Assembly (NCBI RefSeq): GCF_036997615.1
Contig: NZ_JAWLQA010000003.1
Strand: one strand, 5' to 3'
Source: Brachyspira sp949287565
GTDB lineage: Bacteria; Spirochaetota; Brachyspiria; Brachyspirales; Brachyspiraceae
DNA length: 64,000 nucleotides
The notes below the pieces were generated by a model, which did not search any database, was not told the DNA's origin, and worked only from the letters and a program-made list of their open reading frames with translations. The position numbers were made by a program, and so were the translations under genes. Shown here one piece after another: positions 53,349 to 62,891 of the stretch (its first letter is position 1; the number at the start of each line of letters is the position of its first letter).

Positions 53349-55085
53349 ATGAATATAAGACTATTAAGATATATAATAATTACTATTTTTATTACAGCAT
53401 ATATTTCGCTTGCTCAAAATAATAATTTACTTAATTTAAACCAGTTCGATTCATTAAATAAAAATCCTGAAATTAATTTTACTTTAGAAACTAATGATAA
53501 TAAATTAACAGTAAAAGCAATCATACCAAATAATTATTATGCATATTTAGATTCAAAAATAGCAAATAAAATATTATTCTTTGCAGACAATAAAGAAATA
53601 AATACAACTTATCCAAAAGGCGAAAAATATCATGATGATACTATAATAAAAGGCGAACAAGAGTTTATATTAAATGATATTGATATAAATAAAATCAACT
53701 TTATAAAAACAACCTATCAATTATGCTCAGCTAAAGACAATGTATGCTTACAGCCTCAAAGTAAAATAATATACGGCGAAGAAATTGATATACCAAATAC
53801 TAATATAACAGATGAAAAACCAGAAAATGCAAGCTCTATAGAAAACTATATAAAAGGAAGCAATAATATATTTATAACATTGATTTTAATATTTGCTGCA
53901 GGACTTGCATCTGTACTTTTGCCTTGTACCTATCCACTACTATCAATTACAGTGTCTATTTTAGGAACTACAACAGACGAAAAAAACAATAAAAAATCAA
54001 GTGTATTAGCTTCACTTTTATTTGCATTAGGTGTAATAACAACTTATACACTTTTAGGTGCTGTAGTTTCTGTGGCTGGATTTGCTTTTCATAAAACAAT
54101 TCTATTTGGAAGTATTGGATATAATCCTATTGTTTTAACCATATTAGTATTATTATTTTTATACTTTACTTTCTCAATGGCTGGATTTTATGAGATTAAA
54201 GCTCCTAGTTTCTTACAGTCTGCCAAAACAAATGCATACAGCAAAAAAAATCAATCCATATTCCATAAATATATAATGGGGCTTCTTGCAGGAATAGTTG
54301 CCACTCCTTGTGCTGCTCCTATAATAGCGGTTATATTGGAAATAGGTTTTCTTAATCCTGTGTTCGCCACTCTATACATGGCTGTTTATGCTTTGGGTTT
54401 TGCTTCTGTATTATTCATTCTTGGTACATTCGCTTCAATACTTACAAAAATGCCTAAGGCTGGAACTTGGATGGTATATGTTAAATATATTTTCACTTTC
54501 CTAATGATGATAATAAGTTTCTATTATGCTAATATACTTTTCGGTGTAATCGGATTTAATAAAATAAGTTATATACTTGCTTCAGCTACGATATTAGTAT
54601 TTGCTGTATTAGTTTACATAATAAAAAACAAATCTGCTATGTTAAGTACATTAGAATTAAAAATATTCGTTTCTGTAGTAATTATATCAATAGCATTAGG
54701 CTGTACTTACGGATTCATAAAACAAAAGAATGAAGTTTCAAATCTTGTAACATACAATGAAGCATTAGAGCTTTCAAAACAAAACAACAAACCAATACTA
54801 ATAGATTTCTCTGCTGTTTGGTGTGCTAATTGTTATGAGCTTAAAGAGAAAGTATTCGTTAATAAAGAACTAAAAAAATTTATAGATGATAATTTAATTT
54901 TCACCGAAGTTGATGTTGATAAATACAAAAATATTTCTGATGAGTATGATGTTAAATGGCTTCCTTGGATAATAGTAATTGACAGCGGCAAGAACATATT
55001 ATACACAAAGAATTCATTTTCAAGTTTCGATGACAAAATGGCTTTGAGTATAAAAGAAGAATTAGAGAAAGTAATTAATAAATAA
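53349..55085 (+). CDS. dsbD: Thiol:disulfide interchange protein DsbD
   Basis: The 578-residue protein carries electrons from cytoplasmic thioredoxin to periplasmic thiols. Order: signal peptide (1-22), N-terminal beta domain (to about 150) with Cys pair region QLCSAKDNVCLQP, eight membrane segments (about 172-460) with the paired redox Cys LPCTYPL and ATPCAAP, and a C-terminal thioredoxin domain with SAVWCANCYEL (Cys492 and Cys495). All three redox sites are present, so it should be functional. It is alone in its transcript. Confidence 0.93.
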   Translation: MNIRLLRYIIITIFITAYISLAQNNNLLNLNQFDSLNKNPEINFTLETNDNKLTVKAIIPNNYYAYLDSKIANKILFFADNKEINTTYPKGEKYHDDTIIKGEQEFILNDIDINKINFIKTTYQLCSAKDNVCLQPQSKIIYGEEIDIPNTNITDEKPENASSIENYIKGSNNIFITLILIFAAGLASVLLPCTYPLLSITVSILGTTTDEKNNKKSSVLASLLFALGVITTYTLLGAVVSVAGFAFHKTILFGSIGYNPIVLTILVLLFLYFTFSMAGFYEIKAPSFLQSAKTNAYSKKNQSIFHKYIMGLLAGIVATPCAAPIIAVILEIGFLNPVFATLYMAVYALGFASVLFILGTFASILTKMPKAGTWMVYVKYIFTFLMMIISFYYANILFGVIGFNKISYILASATILVFAVLVYIIKNKSAMLSTLELKIFVSVVIISIALGCTYGFIKQKNEVSNLVTYNEALELSKQNNKPILIDFSAVWCANCYELKEKVFVNKELKKFIDDNLIFTEVDVDKYKNISDEYDVKWLPWIIVIDSGKNILYTKNSFSSFDDKMALSIKEELEKVINK

Positions 55086-55471
55086 ATTTTATATAATGAT
55101 TATATTTATGTAAAACTAAATGATATAGAAAATTTATTACTTTTTATATATACCCAAACAACTATATTTTATCAAAAATTATTTTCTTATTTTTATTATT
55201 GGTGGGGACAGCCCTGCGAAGCACACAGTCGTGCCACACCCCCAGTTCTTTTGTTGGCACAAAGAAGCAAAAAGGCTACATTTTGGCTTTAATTTAATAA
55301 ATTATATTACATGTAGGCTATTTAGTATGATTGAGTACTAATTTTGTACTTGCACTTTCGTGAAGCGTATACGAGTTTATCGAGGATATAAACTACTTTT
55401 ATGAAGTCCACAATAGATTGGCTGATTACACAACATAAACAAAAAATAAATTAGTTAATAAAAAATATATT
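55086..55471. repeat. Gene-free spacer with GC-rich intergenic repeats
   Basis: No gene is visible in these 386 bases. A GC-rich block at about 55199-55250 starts GGTGGGGACAGCC and ends CCACACCCCC. TTCTTTTGT and ACAAAGAA (about 55247-55268) form a hairpin. CGTGAAGCGTA at 55359-55369 also occurs at 49087-49097. The style matches dispersed non-coding repeats and differs from the AT-rich DNA around it. Confidence 0.5.
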
Positions 55472-56884
55472 TTATACTACCGTATTATAAAAAAGATTAG
55501 TATTATTAATTTTTATATTTTTTTCTTCTTCGTCAAAATAAGCTTGATATATTTTAAAATCTTTTATTCCATACATAGAACATTTTTTAGAAATTATATC
55601 TATAATTTTTATTTTATTAGATTCAGAAGTTTTCATACCCAAAATAATTCCTTTTAAACTTTTAAAATTATATCTACATCTTCTATTAGATACATCTAAA
55701 AAAATACCTAATATATCTCTCAATAATATTCTATATTCTTCCTCTGACTTCCAATCTTTAGTTTTTACTAAATAAATATTGTTTAAAATTTCATTATACT
55801 TTTTACGCCATTCATTTATATCTTTTTCTCTTTCTAATAAAAATGAACTTCTTTTATCTTTCTCTGAAAATAAATAATCTATTTGAGGAATTGGAAAATT
55901 TCCTAGCATATCAAAAAAATTTATTTTTTTATGATCTACATCATATTTTACTTCTTGCAATTCCATATCGCTAAATTTTTTAAGATATCCATCGCTATTA
56001 AAACCACTTACCGATTCTATTTCCAGCGATTTTTTTCCATTATATTCTTTAGTATCAAATATAAGTACAATTCCTTTGTGATTTTCTGAATAATTACCCC
56101 ACATTGAAGAATTTGAATATGTTTTTGAAAAACAACTTATATAACAATTTGGAAACATAATATATTCTAATTGTTTAACATATTCACTAGGAAAATCAAT
56201 AAATATCATTAAACTCATTTTATGATATTCAGTATTTTGGAATTCTAATTTTAGATTATAATGGTAAGATTTGATGAATTCATTATATTCTCTAAGTAAT
56301 TTAGATTTATCTGATAAATTTATAGAAAAATAATTATTTAAGAATTCATCTATTACTTCATTATCAAAATTTTTAAAATTAAATTTTATATTTATTTTTT
56401 CATATATTATTTTAACTACTTGAAAATGAATTGATTGCAAAAAAAATAATAATTCATTTCTATCAATAATCATATTTTTAGTTGAAAAATTTGATATAAG
56501 TGATTTAACTACATTTAAATTTAAAAATTTATCTATATATTCTTCATAAGGTAATATTATTTTATTATCTTTTAAAGGTATTAAATTTTTATTATAAAAA
56601 TCTATTCGTCTAAAATTATTTTTTAATTCTATCAACAATTTTTTTGATTCATTATCTTGAGACTCTTCTATCATCCTTATAATAAAAAAAGAATGAACTT
56701 TATTATAAAATGATATAAAATAATTTTTAAATAAACCCTTCCAAGCCATTTCATCACCATTAAAATATAGTTTAATATATCCCTCTATAGGATCATTTAA
56801 ATCTTCTTTTGGTGAAAAATAAATAATTTCATTTTCTATTTCATCTATCATATAATTTGTTGATCTAAATTTATATATTTCCAT
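55472..56884 (-). CDS. DUF2971 protein
   Basis: The 470-residue cytoplasmic protein starts IYKFRSTNYMIDEIENEIIYFSP, followed by DLNDPIEG, and contains CFSKTYSNSSMWGNYSENHKGIVLIF, the family pattern in which S-x-MWxxYxxxHxGxxLxF is central. The C-terminal part has KSEEEYRI and LKGIILGM. DUF2971 proteins have no established role and are frequent in variable genome regions. Between the N-terminal and central motifs is a long, very AT-rich segment (about residues 60-230) of poor conservation. Repeat-rich spacers lie on both sides, consistent with an accessory gene. GGAGG precedes the ATG. Confidence 0.8.
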   Translation of the reverse strand: MEIYKFRSTNYMIDEIENEIIYFSPKEDLNDPIEGYIKLYFNGDEMAWKGLFKNYFISFYNKVHSFFIIRMIEESQDNESKKLLIELKNNFRRIDFYNKNLIPLKDNKIILPYEEYIDKFLNLNVVKSLISNFSTKNMIIDRNELLFFLQSIHFQVVKIIYEKINIKFNFKNFDNEVIDEFLNNYFSINLSDKSKLLREYNEFIKSYHYNLKLEFQNTEYHKMSLMIFIDFPSEYVKQLEYIMFPNCYISCFSKTYSNSSMWGNYSENHKGIVLIFDTKEYNGKKSLEIESVSGFNSDGYLKKFSDMELQEVKYDVDHKKINFFDMLGNFPIPQIDYLFSEKDKRSSFLLEREKDINEWRKKYNEILNNIYLVKTKDWKSEEEYRILLRDILGIFLDVSNRRCRYNFKSLKGIILGMKTSESNKIKIIDIISKKCSMYGIKDFKIYQAYFDEEEKNIKINNTNLFYNTVV

Positions 56885-57300
56885 AAATCTCCTCCAAATT
56901 AGAAATATAGTTTATTATATTGTAAATGTTTTTTGCTTCTTTTTTACAAAAAAGAAGTAGATTTTTTGGTACTTTTTTGGCTAAACAAAAAAGTACACAA
57001 AAACGGTTTGCTTTCTTTCCAAAAGAAGTTACCTATCAATCATATTAATATCATTATAAATTTACATAAAAAATTATCAACCCACTATATATACCCTAAT
57101 TGGCAAACAACTACTAATAAAAAGCGTTATAAATTTAATATGAGTTAGTCAAACTAGATATGCATCGACAAAGTTCCGCTATGATGTTGTAATGCATGAG
57201 ATAGGCAAAATAACAACATAAAAATTGACAATTTAAAAATTATTAGTATAATGCCTAAAATATTTTTTATACAATACAAAGAAAGTTAAAAGGAAAGTTT
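56885..57300. repeat. Gene-free spacer with two T/A-run hairpins
   Basis: CTTCTTTTTT (56936-56945) pairs with AAAAAAGAAG (56948-56957). GTACTTTTTT (56969-56978) pairs with AAAAAAGTAC (56987-56996). The pair of hairpins resembles the element at 55247-55268 and may form a bidirectional terminator or a dispersed repeat. A 71-codon open frame at 56933-57148 runs through the hairpins and is not credible as a gene. The right end carries the promoter at 57225. Confidence 0.5.
57225..57252 (+). promoter_or_regulatory. Promoter of the ankyrin lipoprotein gene
   Basis: TTGACA (57225-57230), 16-base spacer, TATAAT (57247-57252), 48 bases before the ATG. AAAGGAAAG precedes the ATG at 57301. Confidence 0.7.
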
Positions 57301-58872
57301 ATGAAAAAAATTATATTAATGGCAGCTTTAAGCATTTTAATAAGCTGTAATAACAAATCTAATAACACACAAAACAATACAACAGCAAACATAACAATCA
57401 CTAACAATACCACTCAAAATACCAATCAACAGGCAAGCTCTCAAACAAACGCAACAAAAAAGAAAAAAATAGAATTTAAAAATATATATCCTATCAAACC
57501 ATATACAGAAGCAGAAATTGATGAGATATTATACAAAACTATTGACACCGAATTGGCAAATTATGGAATATCTGATAATTCCAAAAAAGAAAGAAGAGAA
57601 GAAGAAAAACAAAGAATGCAGAATATTAAAGATTTACTTTTGGAAGGTATAAATAGCAAAGATGAAGATGGAAACAGTATATTGACTTTAATGCAGGAAC
57701 TTGATTATAAAAATTATGCTTATAATGATTTAGTGAAATGGCTTGTTGAACATGGCATTAGTTTAGATGATACTGAAATACTAAATTATAATTATACTGA
57801 TGAGATTATAGATTATTTATTAGATAGCGGAGTTAATTTTGATTATCAAACAGTATATAATAAAATTGACTTAAAAAATAATAACTATAATTTAATATCA
57901 AAATTGATTAAAAAGTTAGAATCTGCAGGTTATTATTTTTCTGATATAGATTATAAATTACAAAGCGACTTATTATTTCAGTCTATTTCAGCTGATAATT
58001 TGGATTTAGTAATATTATTTTTAAAACTTGGTGCTGATATCAATTCCATAAACAGAATGAGCGATGGTTATGTTGGAACTCCTTTGATGTATAGTACATA
58101 TCATGAAAAGTATGATATTATGGATTATTTAAAAGATAAAAATGCGGATATTACTATTCACTGCTTTCAAGATACAGAAGAATTAGAAAGTATTCATACT
58201 TATGATCGTCATATATCTTTTGTATTGATGGAAAATTTTCCTGTTTTAAGTCCTACAAATTTAATTAATACTGTTATCACTGGAAATAATAATGAAGATT
58301 TGATGATAAGAATATTAAATAAAATATCTCAAACTTTTAAATATGCAGATACTAGCTATATTTATTCACCTGCCTCACAAACTGAATTTACAAACAATAA
58401 TGAAAAATATATTTTAATACAAAGTCGTATATTAAATGAAGAATATGTAGAAAATCTTATATCAATGGAAAAATATGTACATGATTTTGAAGTAAACGAT
58501 AAATATTTTAATTATGTAACTATATGGAAAAGAGATAAAAACGATGAAAATAAAGCACAGTTTATAACAGGTTTTTATCCAATACAAAATGATTATTACT
58601 CACAAATTTATGATATTGCTTCATCAGGAAATTACATTACAATAGAAGCAATCAATGATGATGGAGTATATTATTATACATTTATAATAGAAAATAATGA
58701 TTTTTATTTGGATAAATTTTCTTCTAAGTATGATCTGTCAGATGAGAACGAAGAAAAGCATTATTATAATTATAAGATAGATGCTGCTAAATTTAATCAC
58801 ACAAGCAGAATAAAACCTATTGATTTAGAAAGAGGTTTCTTTAATAATTTAATAGAAGAATACAATAAATAA
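57301..58872 (+). CDS. Lipoprotein with ankyrin-like repeats
   Basis: The 523-residue product begins MKKIILMAALSILISC, a lipoprotein signal with Cys16, followed by an Asn/Thr/Gln-rich spacer of about 45 residues. Residues about 110-300 contain degenerate ankyrin repeats; the clearest reads DNLDLVILFLKLGADIN followed by GTPLMYSTYHEKYDIMDYL. The last 200 residues (strand-rich, many Tyr and Asn) match nothing I recognise. It is probably tethered in the envelope and used for protein binding. Brachyspira genomes are known for many ankyrin proteins. Confidence 0.75.
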   Translation: MKKIILMAALSILISCNNKSNNTQNNTTANITITNNTTQNTNQQASSQTNATKKKKIEFKNIYPIKPYTEAEIDEILYKTIDTELANYGISDNSKKERREEEKQRMQNIKDLLLEGINSKDEDGNSILTLMQELDYKNYAYNDLVKWLVEHGISLDDTEILNYNYTDEIIDYLLDSGVNFDYQTVYNKIDLKNNNYNLISKLIKKLESAGYYFSDIDYKLQSDLLFQSISADNLDLVILFLKLGADINSINRMSDGYVGTPLMYSTYHEKYDIMDYLKDKNADITIHCFQDTEELESIHTYDRHISFVLMENFPVLSPTNLINTVITGNNNEDLMIRILNKISQTFKYADTSYIYSPASQTEFTNNNEKYILIQSRILNEEYVENLISMEKYVHDFEVNDKYFNYVTIWKRDKNDENKAQFITGFYPIQNDYYSQIYDIASSGNYITIEAINDDGVYYYTFIIENNDFYLDKFSSKYDLSDENEEKHYYNYKIDAAKFNHTSRIKPIDLERGFFNNLIEEYNK

Positions 58873-58878
58873 AAAACA

Positions 58879-58918
58879 ATAAAGGGCTTTAGTTTTTTAA
58901 TTAACTAAAACCCTTTAT
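58879..58918. terminator. Bidirectional terminator between the ankyrin lipoprotein and rpiB
   Basis: ATAAAGGG-C-TTTAGTT pairs with AACTAAA-A-CCCTTTAT across an 8-base loop, in the gap between convergent genes. Confidence 0.85.
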
Positions 58919-58939
58919 ATTATGTTACCTACTAAAAAA

Positions 58940-59389
58940 TTAAATTTCCTCGCCATTCTCTATTTTTGTAAGCAAGTCAACTCTCCTAGCATGTCTTCCG
59001 CCTTCATATTCAGCATAAAGCCATTCTTTTACTATCATCTTAGCTAAATCAACGCCAACTACCCTAGCACCGAAAGCTATAATATTAGAATTATTATGCT
59101 GTTTGGAAAGCTTAGCAGAATAAGGCTCACTGCAAACTGCTGCCCTTATGCCTTTGACTTTATTAGCAGAAAGTGAAATGCCTATACCAGTTCCACATAT
59201 TAAAACACCGCATTCGCATTCTTTGCTTACAATAGCATCAGCAACTTTTTTTCCATATATTGGATAATCAACGCTTTCTGTAGTATGCGTACCAAAATCA
59301 GTAACAGTATGTCCTAATTCTTCTAAATATTTTATTATTTCTTTTTTTAATTCAACAGCCGAATGATCACAGCCTATAGCAATTTTCAT
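58940..59389 (-). CDS. rpiB: Ribose-5-phosphate isomerase B
   Basis: The 149-residue enzyme interconverts ribose 5-phosphate and ribulose 5-phosphate. It starts MKIAIGCDHSAVELKKEI and has GVLICGTGIGISLSANKVKGIRAA with the catalytic Cys, ending in the EYEGGRHARRVDLLTKIE phosphate-binding block. ATG 59389 is chosen because the family starts there and AAGGAA lies 9 bases upstream; ATG 59407 lies on top of that site. Some RpiB-like proteins are galactose-6-phosphate isomerase subunits, but this single gene fits RpiB. Confidence 0.93.
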   Translation of the reverse strand: MKIAIGCDHSAVELKKEIIKYLEELGHTVTDFGTHTTESVDYPIYGKKVADAIVSKECECGVLICGTGIGISLSANKVKGIRAAVCSEPYSAKLSKQHNNSNIIAFGARVVGVDLAKMIVKEWLYAEYEGGRHARRVDLLTKIENGEEI

Positions 59390-59462
59390 AGTTTTTATTT
59401 CCTTCATATATTTTTTTATTAATATAAATAATAATCAATTTACAGCAATAAAGTAAAATTAA

Positions 59463-60170
59463 TTATAAACTATAAGAAAACTCTAATATAGCATAAGTTT
59501 TATTATCCTCACTGTCAAACTTTAATAAAACTTTATCATCAATTACAGCTTTCTTTACAACAATAGTATCACCTAAAGCGGCAGGCACTCTGTATTCTAT
59601 TCTTATTCTTTTATAATAATCATCAACATAATCTATTGCCATATCAATATATCTGGCATTATTAACATGATTATTATCATCTATAAAATATTTTTTTACT
59701 TTGAATCTGTCAACTTCTTTTAATAAATTATTATCAACTTTTATTTTTCTAGGTAAATAATTCATTTCCTGCTTCTCATCAAATTTGAAATTTTCTATAA
59801 ATGATGAAGGCACTCTAATTAAATTACCATTAGATAAATCTACAAATCCGCCTATAGCATAGCAAATAGCAAGCTCATTATAATTTTCATCGTATATAAC
59901 AGTATTTCTATAACCATAAGCTTCATTGCATTCATAAACATAAGTACGCACTATAACTTTATCGCTATACTTTGGAAGTTTGTATATATCAACTTGCCTA
60001 GATACCAAAAACATACTCACATTGTTTTCATTGAAATATTTGGTAAGATCTTCCTCCGAATCTAATTGAAAAAAAGAACAGTCCTGCATAAGATCAAATA
60101 TTGATGATGTTTTCAAAAGTCCGTCTTTATCAATCTGACTTGTTCCCACAATTGTTTTCATTTCATACAT
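59463..60170 (-). CDS. Acyl-ACP thioesterase
   Basis: The 235-residue protein has the double hot-dog layout of bacterial acyl-ACP thioesterases (FatA/B-like). The first half includes SSIFDLMQDCSFFQL and SRQVDIYKLPKY. The second has DNNHVNNARYIDMA, in which Asn, His and the following residues form the catalytic site, as in plant FatA. It releases fatty acids from acyl carrier protein. It lies 73 bases upstream of the rpiB start on the same strand, but no functional link is apparent. Confidence 0.85.
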   Translation of the reverse strand: MYEMKTIVGTSQIDKDGLLKTSSIFDLMQDCSFFQLDSEEDLTKYFNENNVSMFLVSRQVDIYKLPKYSDKVIVRTYVYECNEAYGYRNTVIYDENYNELAICYAIGGFVDLSNGNLIRVPSSFIENFKFDEKQEMNYLPRKIKVDNNLLKEVDRFKVKKYFIDDNNHVNNARYIDMAIDYVDDYYKRIRIEYRVPAALGDTIVVKKAVIDDKVLLKFDSEDNKTYAILEFSYSL

Positions 60171-60717
60171 AAATAATACCTTTTCTTAAATTTAATTAAT
60201 ACAATTCTAAATATTATAATACTAAAATTATAATTGTCAAAGCTATTAGATCATAACACTTTCATATATACCGCACGGTTAGCTAGTTTCTTATATAATT
60301 AAAATTCTATTATTTAACAGATTAATTTTATATATTAAAATTTAATCGTGCGTTGATACTGCTTTAAATTTAAAAAACTCTAGGGTGGGAATCTATAATT
60401 CATATTTAAGTTATAAAAATAAATAAAATTACAAGCTCAAAATAAATCATCAAACCTTAAGGGTGGGGAGTGAAAATAAAATTTAAAATCTACTTACATA
60501 CCCCGCCCTTTAGATTTATAGATTCATTTTATATTTTTACTATATTTATATTTATTAATTTATAAAGAAAAAAGAAAGCCCGCCCAAGTTTTGATTAGAT
60601 TGAATGTTAAATTCACCGCACGATTAATATTATTTTTATAATTAATGAAATTTGAAAAATGGAAATATTTTAAATTATTAGATTTATTCAGCGTGCGACT
60701 TAGAAATAAAAAAGAAT
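60171..60717. repeat. 547-base gene-free spacer built of inverted GC-rich motifs
   Basis: No gene is credible here. TTAATCGTGCG (60342-60352) is the exact complement of CGCACGATTAA (60617-60627). ACCGCACG occurs at 60270-60277 and 60615-60622, and GCGTGCGAC at 60691. A second inverted pair is AAGGGTGGGG (60459-60468) with CCCCGCCCTT (60501-60510, one G-T pair), and a related TAGGGTGGGA is at 60381. An open frame at 60560-60784 on the minus strand overlaps pgeF and the repeats and is rejected. Confidence 0.6.
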
Positions 60718-61431
60718 TTATATGATAACACCAATAGTAAGCATTCTTCCCACCTGAACACCATCGCGTCTGTAAGAATAACACATCTCATCATAAGTAT
60801 TTATATTAGAAATTTCAATATTATTCTCTAATATACCGCATTCAATCATTTGAGATTTGATTTCTAAACCATTATCAATATGCCATTTATCATTGATCAT
60901 AGATTTATTTTTAAAATGAACAGCTACTTCATCACCTACTTCATAATATTTTTGAGCTATATAAGGTCCTATATAAGCATACATTTTTGAAGGATTAGCA
61001 TTATATTCTTTTTTCATTAACTCTATAGTTTTTGCAGTAATATTTTGAACAGTTCCCCTCCAGCCAGAATGTATTGCTGCCATGGACTTACTTTCATCAC
61101 AATAAAGTATTATAGGGGCGCAATCTGCTGTTTGAACAATTAAAGGAATGTTTTTAAGATTCGTTATCAAAGCATCAGTATCTTTAACTAATTTTTCTCT
61201 GCTTCCAAATAAATGAATGTTAGATTCATCTATTTTTACTATATTATCCTTATGAACTTGATGCATAAAGATAGCTTTGTTTATATCAAAATTAATATAT
61301 TTAAAAAAATCTTTTTCTGTGTTTTCTCTATATTCTAAAGTAATATCATGAGCATTAATATTTCCCTTAGATAGTATAGCTATATATATTTTTTTATTAT
61401 CATTTTCAGACGGATAAAAAATATTATTCAT
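60718..61431 (-). CDS. pgeF: PgeF/YfiH-type multicopper-oxidase-like (laccase-domain) protein
   Basis: The 237-residue protein has the YfiH pattern: HQVHKDNIVKID, LIVQTADCAPIILYC and AAIHSGWRGTVQNI, which supply the His, Cys, His metal-binding residues. Related proteins act on adenosine and other purine nucleosides, or edit peptidoglycan precursors in E. coli; the old polyphenol oxidase name is misleading. It overlaps the upstream small coiled-coil gene by 8 bases, suggesting coupled translation. Confidence 0.9.
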   Translation of the reverse strand: MNNIFYPSENDNKKIYIAILSKGNINAHDITLEYRENTEKDFFKYINFDINKAIFMHQVHKDNIVKIDESNIHLFGSREKLVKDTDALITNLKNIPLIVQTADCAPIILYCDESKSMAAIHSGWRGTVQNITAKTIELMKKEYNANPSKMYAYIGPYIAQKYYEVGDEVAVHFKNKSMINDKWHIDNGLEIKSQMIECGILENNIEISNINTYDEMCYSYRRDGVQVGRMLTIGVII

Positions 61432-61660
61432 TCTTCAATCTTCTAATCTCTTCTTCTAATTCTTTTACTTTTATAGTTAATTCTTTAGTTTCGTTTCTAG
61501 ACTGTTCCATTATATTTTCATATAAAGTAAAAAATTTTTTAGCGTACTCTAATTTCTGCTTCAATTCATTTATCTCTTCTTTATAGATATCAATTTTAGA
61601 GGAAAGCAGCTTATTATCTTCCTGCAATTCTAAAATGATCTCTTTATCAGTATATTCCAC
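61424..61660 (-). CDS. Small coiled-coil protein
   Basis: The 78-residue protein is almost entirely heptad-like helix rich in Glu, Lys and Leu (for example ELKQKLEYAKKF and VKELEEEIRRLKNE). The start is GTG 61660, with GAGGG 9 bases upstream. No family is recognised; size and composition recall ZapB-like cell-division proteins, but there is no specific evidence. Its stop overlaps the pgeF start. Confidence 0.6.
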   Translation of the reverse strand: MEYTDKEIILELQEDNKLLSSKIDIYKEEINELKQKLEYAKKFFTLYENIMEQSRNETKELTIKVKELEEEIRRLKNE

Positions 61661-61751
61661 TTCTACAAACCCTCTATTTATTTAGTATATAGTATTTATT
61701 ATGTACATTATAAATGAATTGTCAAGTAAAATTGAACAATATTATGAAGTA

Positions 61752-61781
61752 ATTAACAAGAGGTTTTTACCTCTTGTTAAT
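61752..61781 (-). terminator. Terminator of leuCDB
   Basis: A perfect 13-bp stem (ATTAACAAGAGGT / ACCTCTTGTTAAT, loop TTTT) lies 14 bases past the leuB stop on the minus strand. Confidence 0.88.
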
Positions 61782-61794
61782 AAAAATTACATAA

Positions 61795-62883
61795 TTATAT
61801 ATTAGATACTATTATATCACCCATCTCAGAACATTTAACCTGTTTATATAAATAAGTCATCATATTATGCTTAGGCATTATATCTGTAGTTCTATAACCA
61901 TCATCTATAGCCTTATAAACAGCTTTTTCTATATCTTCAGCCTCGTTTTCCATTTTAAAAGAATATCTAAACATCATAGCAAGAGAAAGTATTGTTCCTA
62001 TAGGATTAACTAAGTCTTTACCAGCTATATCAGGAGCAGAACCATGAATAGGCTCATACATACCAACTGTTCCATCAGAAAGACTAGCAGAAGGAGCCAT
62101 ACCAATAGAACCGCTTATAACACTAGCCTCATCGGAAAGTATATCACCAAACATATTCTCTGTTACTATAATTCCGAATTGAGAAGGATTTGAAGCTATC
62201 TGCATAGCTGCATTATCAACATACATGTCATTATATTTAACATCGCTGTACTCTTTAGCCAAATTATTCATAACTTCACGCCATAATTTAGAAGTATGAA
62301 GTACATTAGCTTTATCAACAGAAGTTAAAGGTCTTTTAAGACTCCTAGCCAATTCAAAAGCAACCTTTCCTATTCTTTTAATTTCTGTTTCTGTATAAAG
62401 CATAAGATCAGTAGCCTGTTTAACACCATCAACTACTTCAAATTTATGCTCTCCGAAATATACTCCTCCTGTAAGTTCTCTCACCATAATAAAATCAATA
62501 ACATCTTTACAGATAGTTTCTTTCAAAGGAGAGGCATATTCTAAAGACTTTAATATTTTAGTAGGTCTTATATTGGCATATAAACCCATTCCCTTACGAA
62601 GTTTTAATAATCCTCTTTCAGGTCTGTTTTCCGGAGCAACATTATCCCATTTAGGACCTCCTACAGAACCAAGAAGTACTGAATCAGATTTGATGCATTT
62701 CTCTAAATTTTCATCTGTAAGAGGAACTCCGTATTTATCTATAGAAGCACCTCCCATATCAACATATTCCAAATTAAATTTATGAGAATATTTCTCTTCT
62801 ATCCTTTTTAGAACATCTACGGCTTTTCCTACAACTTCAGGACCTACACCGTCACCTTCAATAACAACAATATTCTTTTCCAT
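61795..62883 (-). CDS. leuB: 3-Isopropylmalate dehydrogenase
   Basis: The 362-residue enzyme oxidises and decarboxylates 3-isopropylmalate with NAD in leucine synthesis. It shows IVVIEGDGVGPEVV at the start, the substrate Arg region RPERGLLKLRKGMGLYANIRP, MVRELTGGVYFGEH, DNAAMQIASNPSQFGIIVTENMFGDILSDEAS and the NAD-binding GMYEPIHGSAPDIAG. The last gene of leuC-leuD-leuB, 8 bases after leuD. Confidence 0.96.
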   Translation of the reverse strand: MEKNIVVIEGDGVGPEVVGKAVDVLKRIEEKYSHKFNLEYVDMGGASIDKYGVPLTDENLEKCIKSDSVLLGSVGGPKWDNVAPENRPERGLLKLRKGMGLYANIRPTKILKSLEYASPLKETICKDVIDFIMVRELTGGVYFGEHKFEVVDGVKQATDLMLYTETEIKRIGKVAFELARSLKRPLTSVDKANVLHTSKLWREVMNNLAKEYSDVKYNDMYVDNAAMQIASNPSQFGIIVTENMFGDILSDEASVISGSIGMAPSASLSDGTVGMYEPIHGSAPDIAGKDLVNPIGTILSLAMMFRYSFKMENEAEDIEKAVYKAIDDGYRTTDIMPKHNMMTYLYKQVKCSEMGDIIVSNI

Positions 62884-62891
62884 TTTAATAA

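Noticed and set aside
55199..55300. Possible CRISPR or tRNA-like element in the GC-rich patch
   Set aside because: There is no regular repeat-spacer series, and no cloverleaf or CCA end can be drawn.
56933..57148. 71-codon open frame between the DUF2971 and ankyrin genes
   Set aside because: It translates two A/T-run hairpins, shows no coding pattern and has no ribosome site.
60560..60784. 74-codon minus-strand open frame next to pgeF
   Set aside because: It overlaps pgeF in another frame and reads through inverted repeats.
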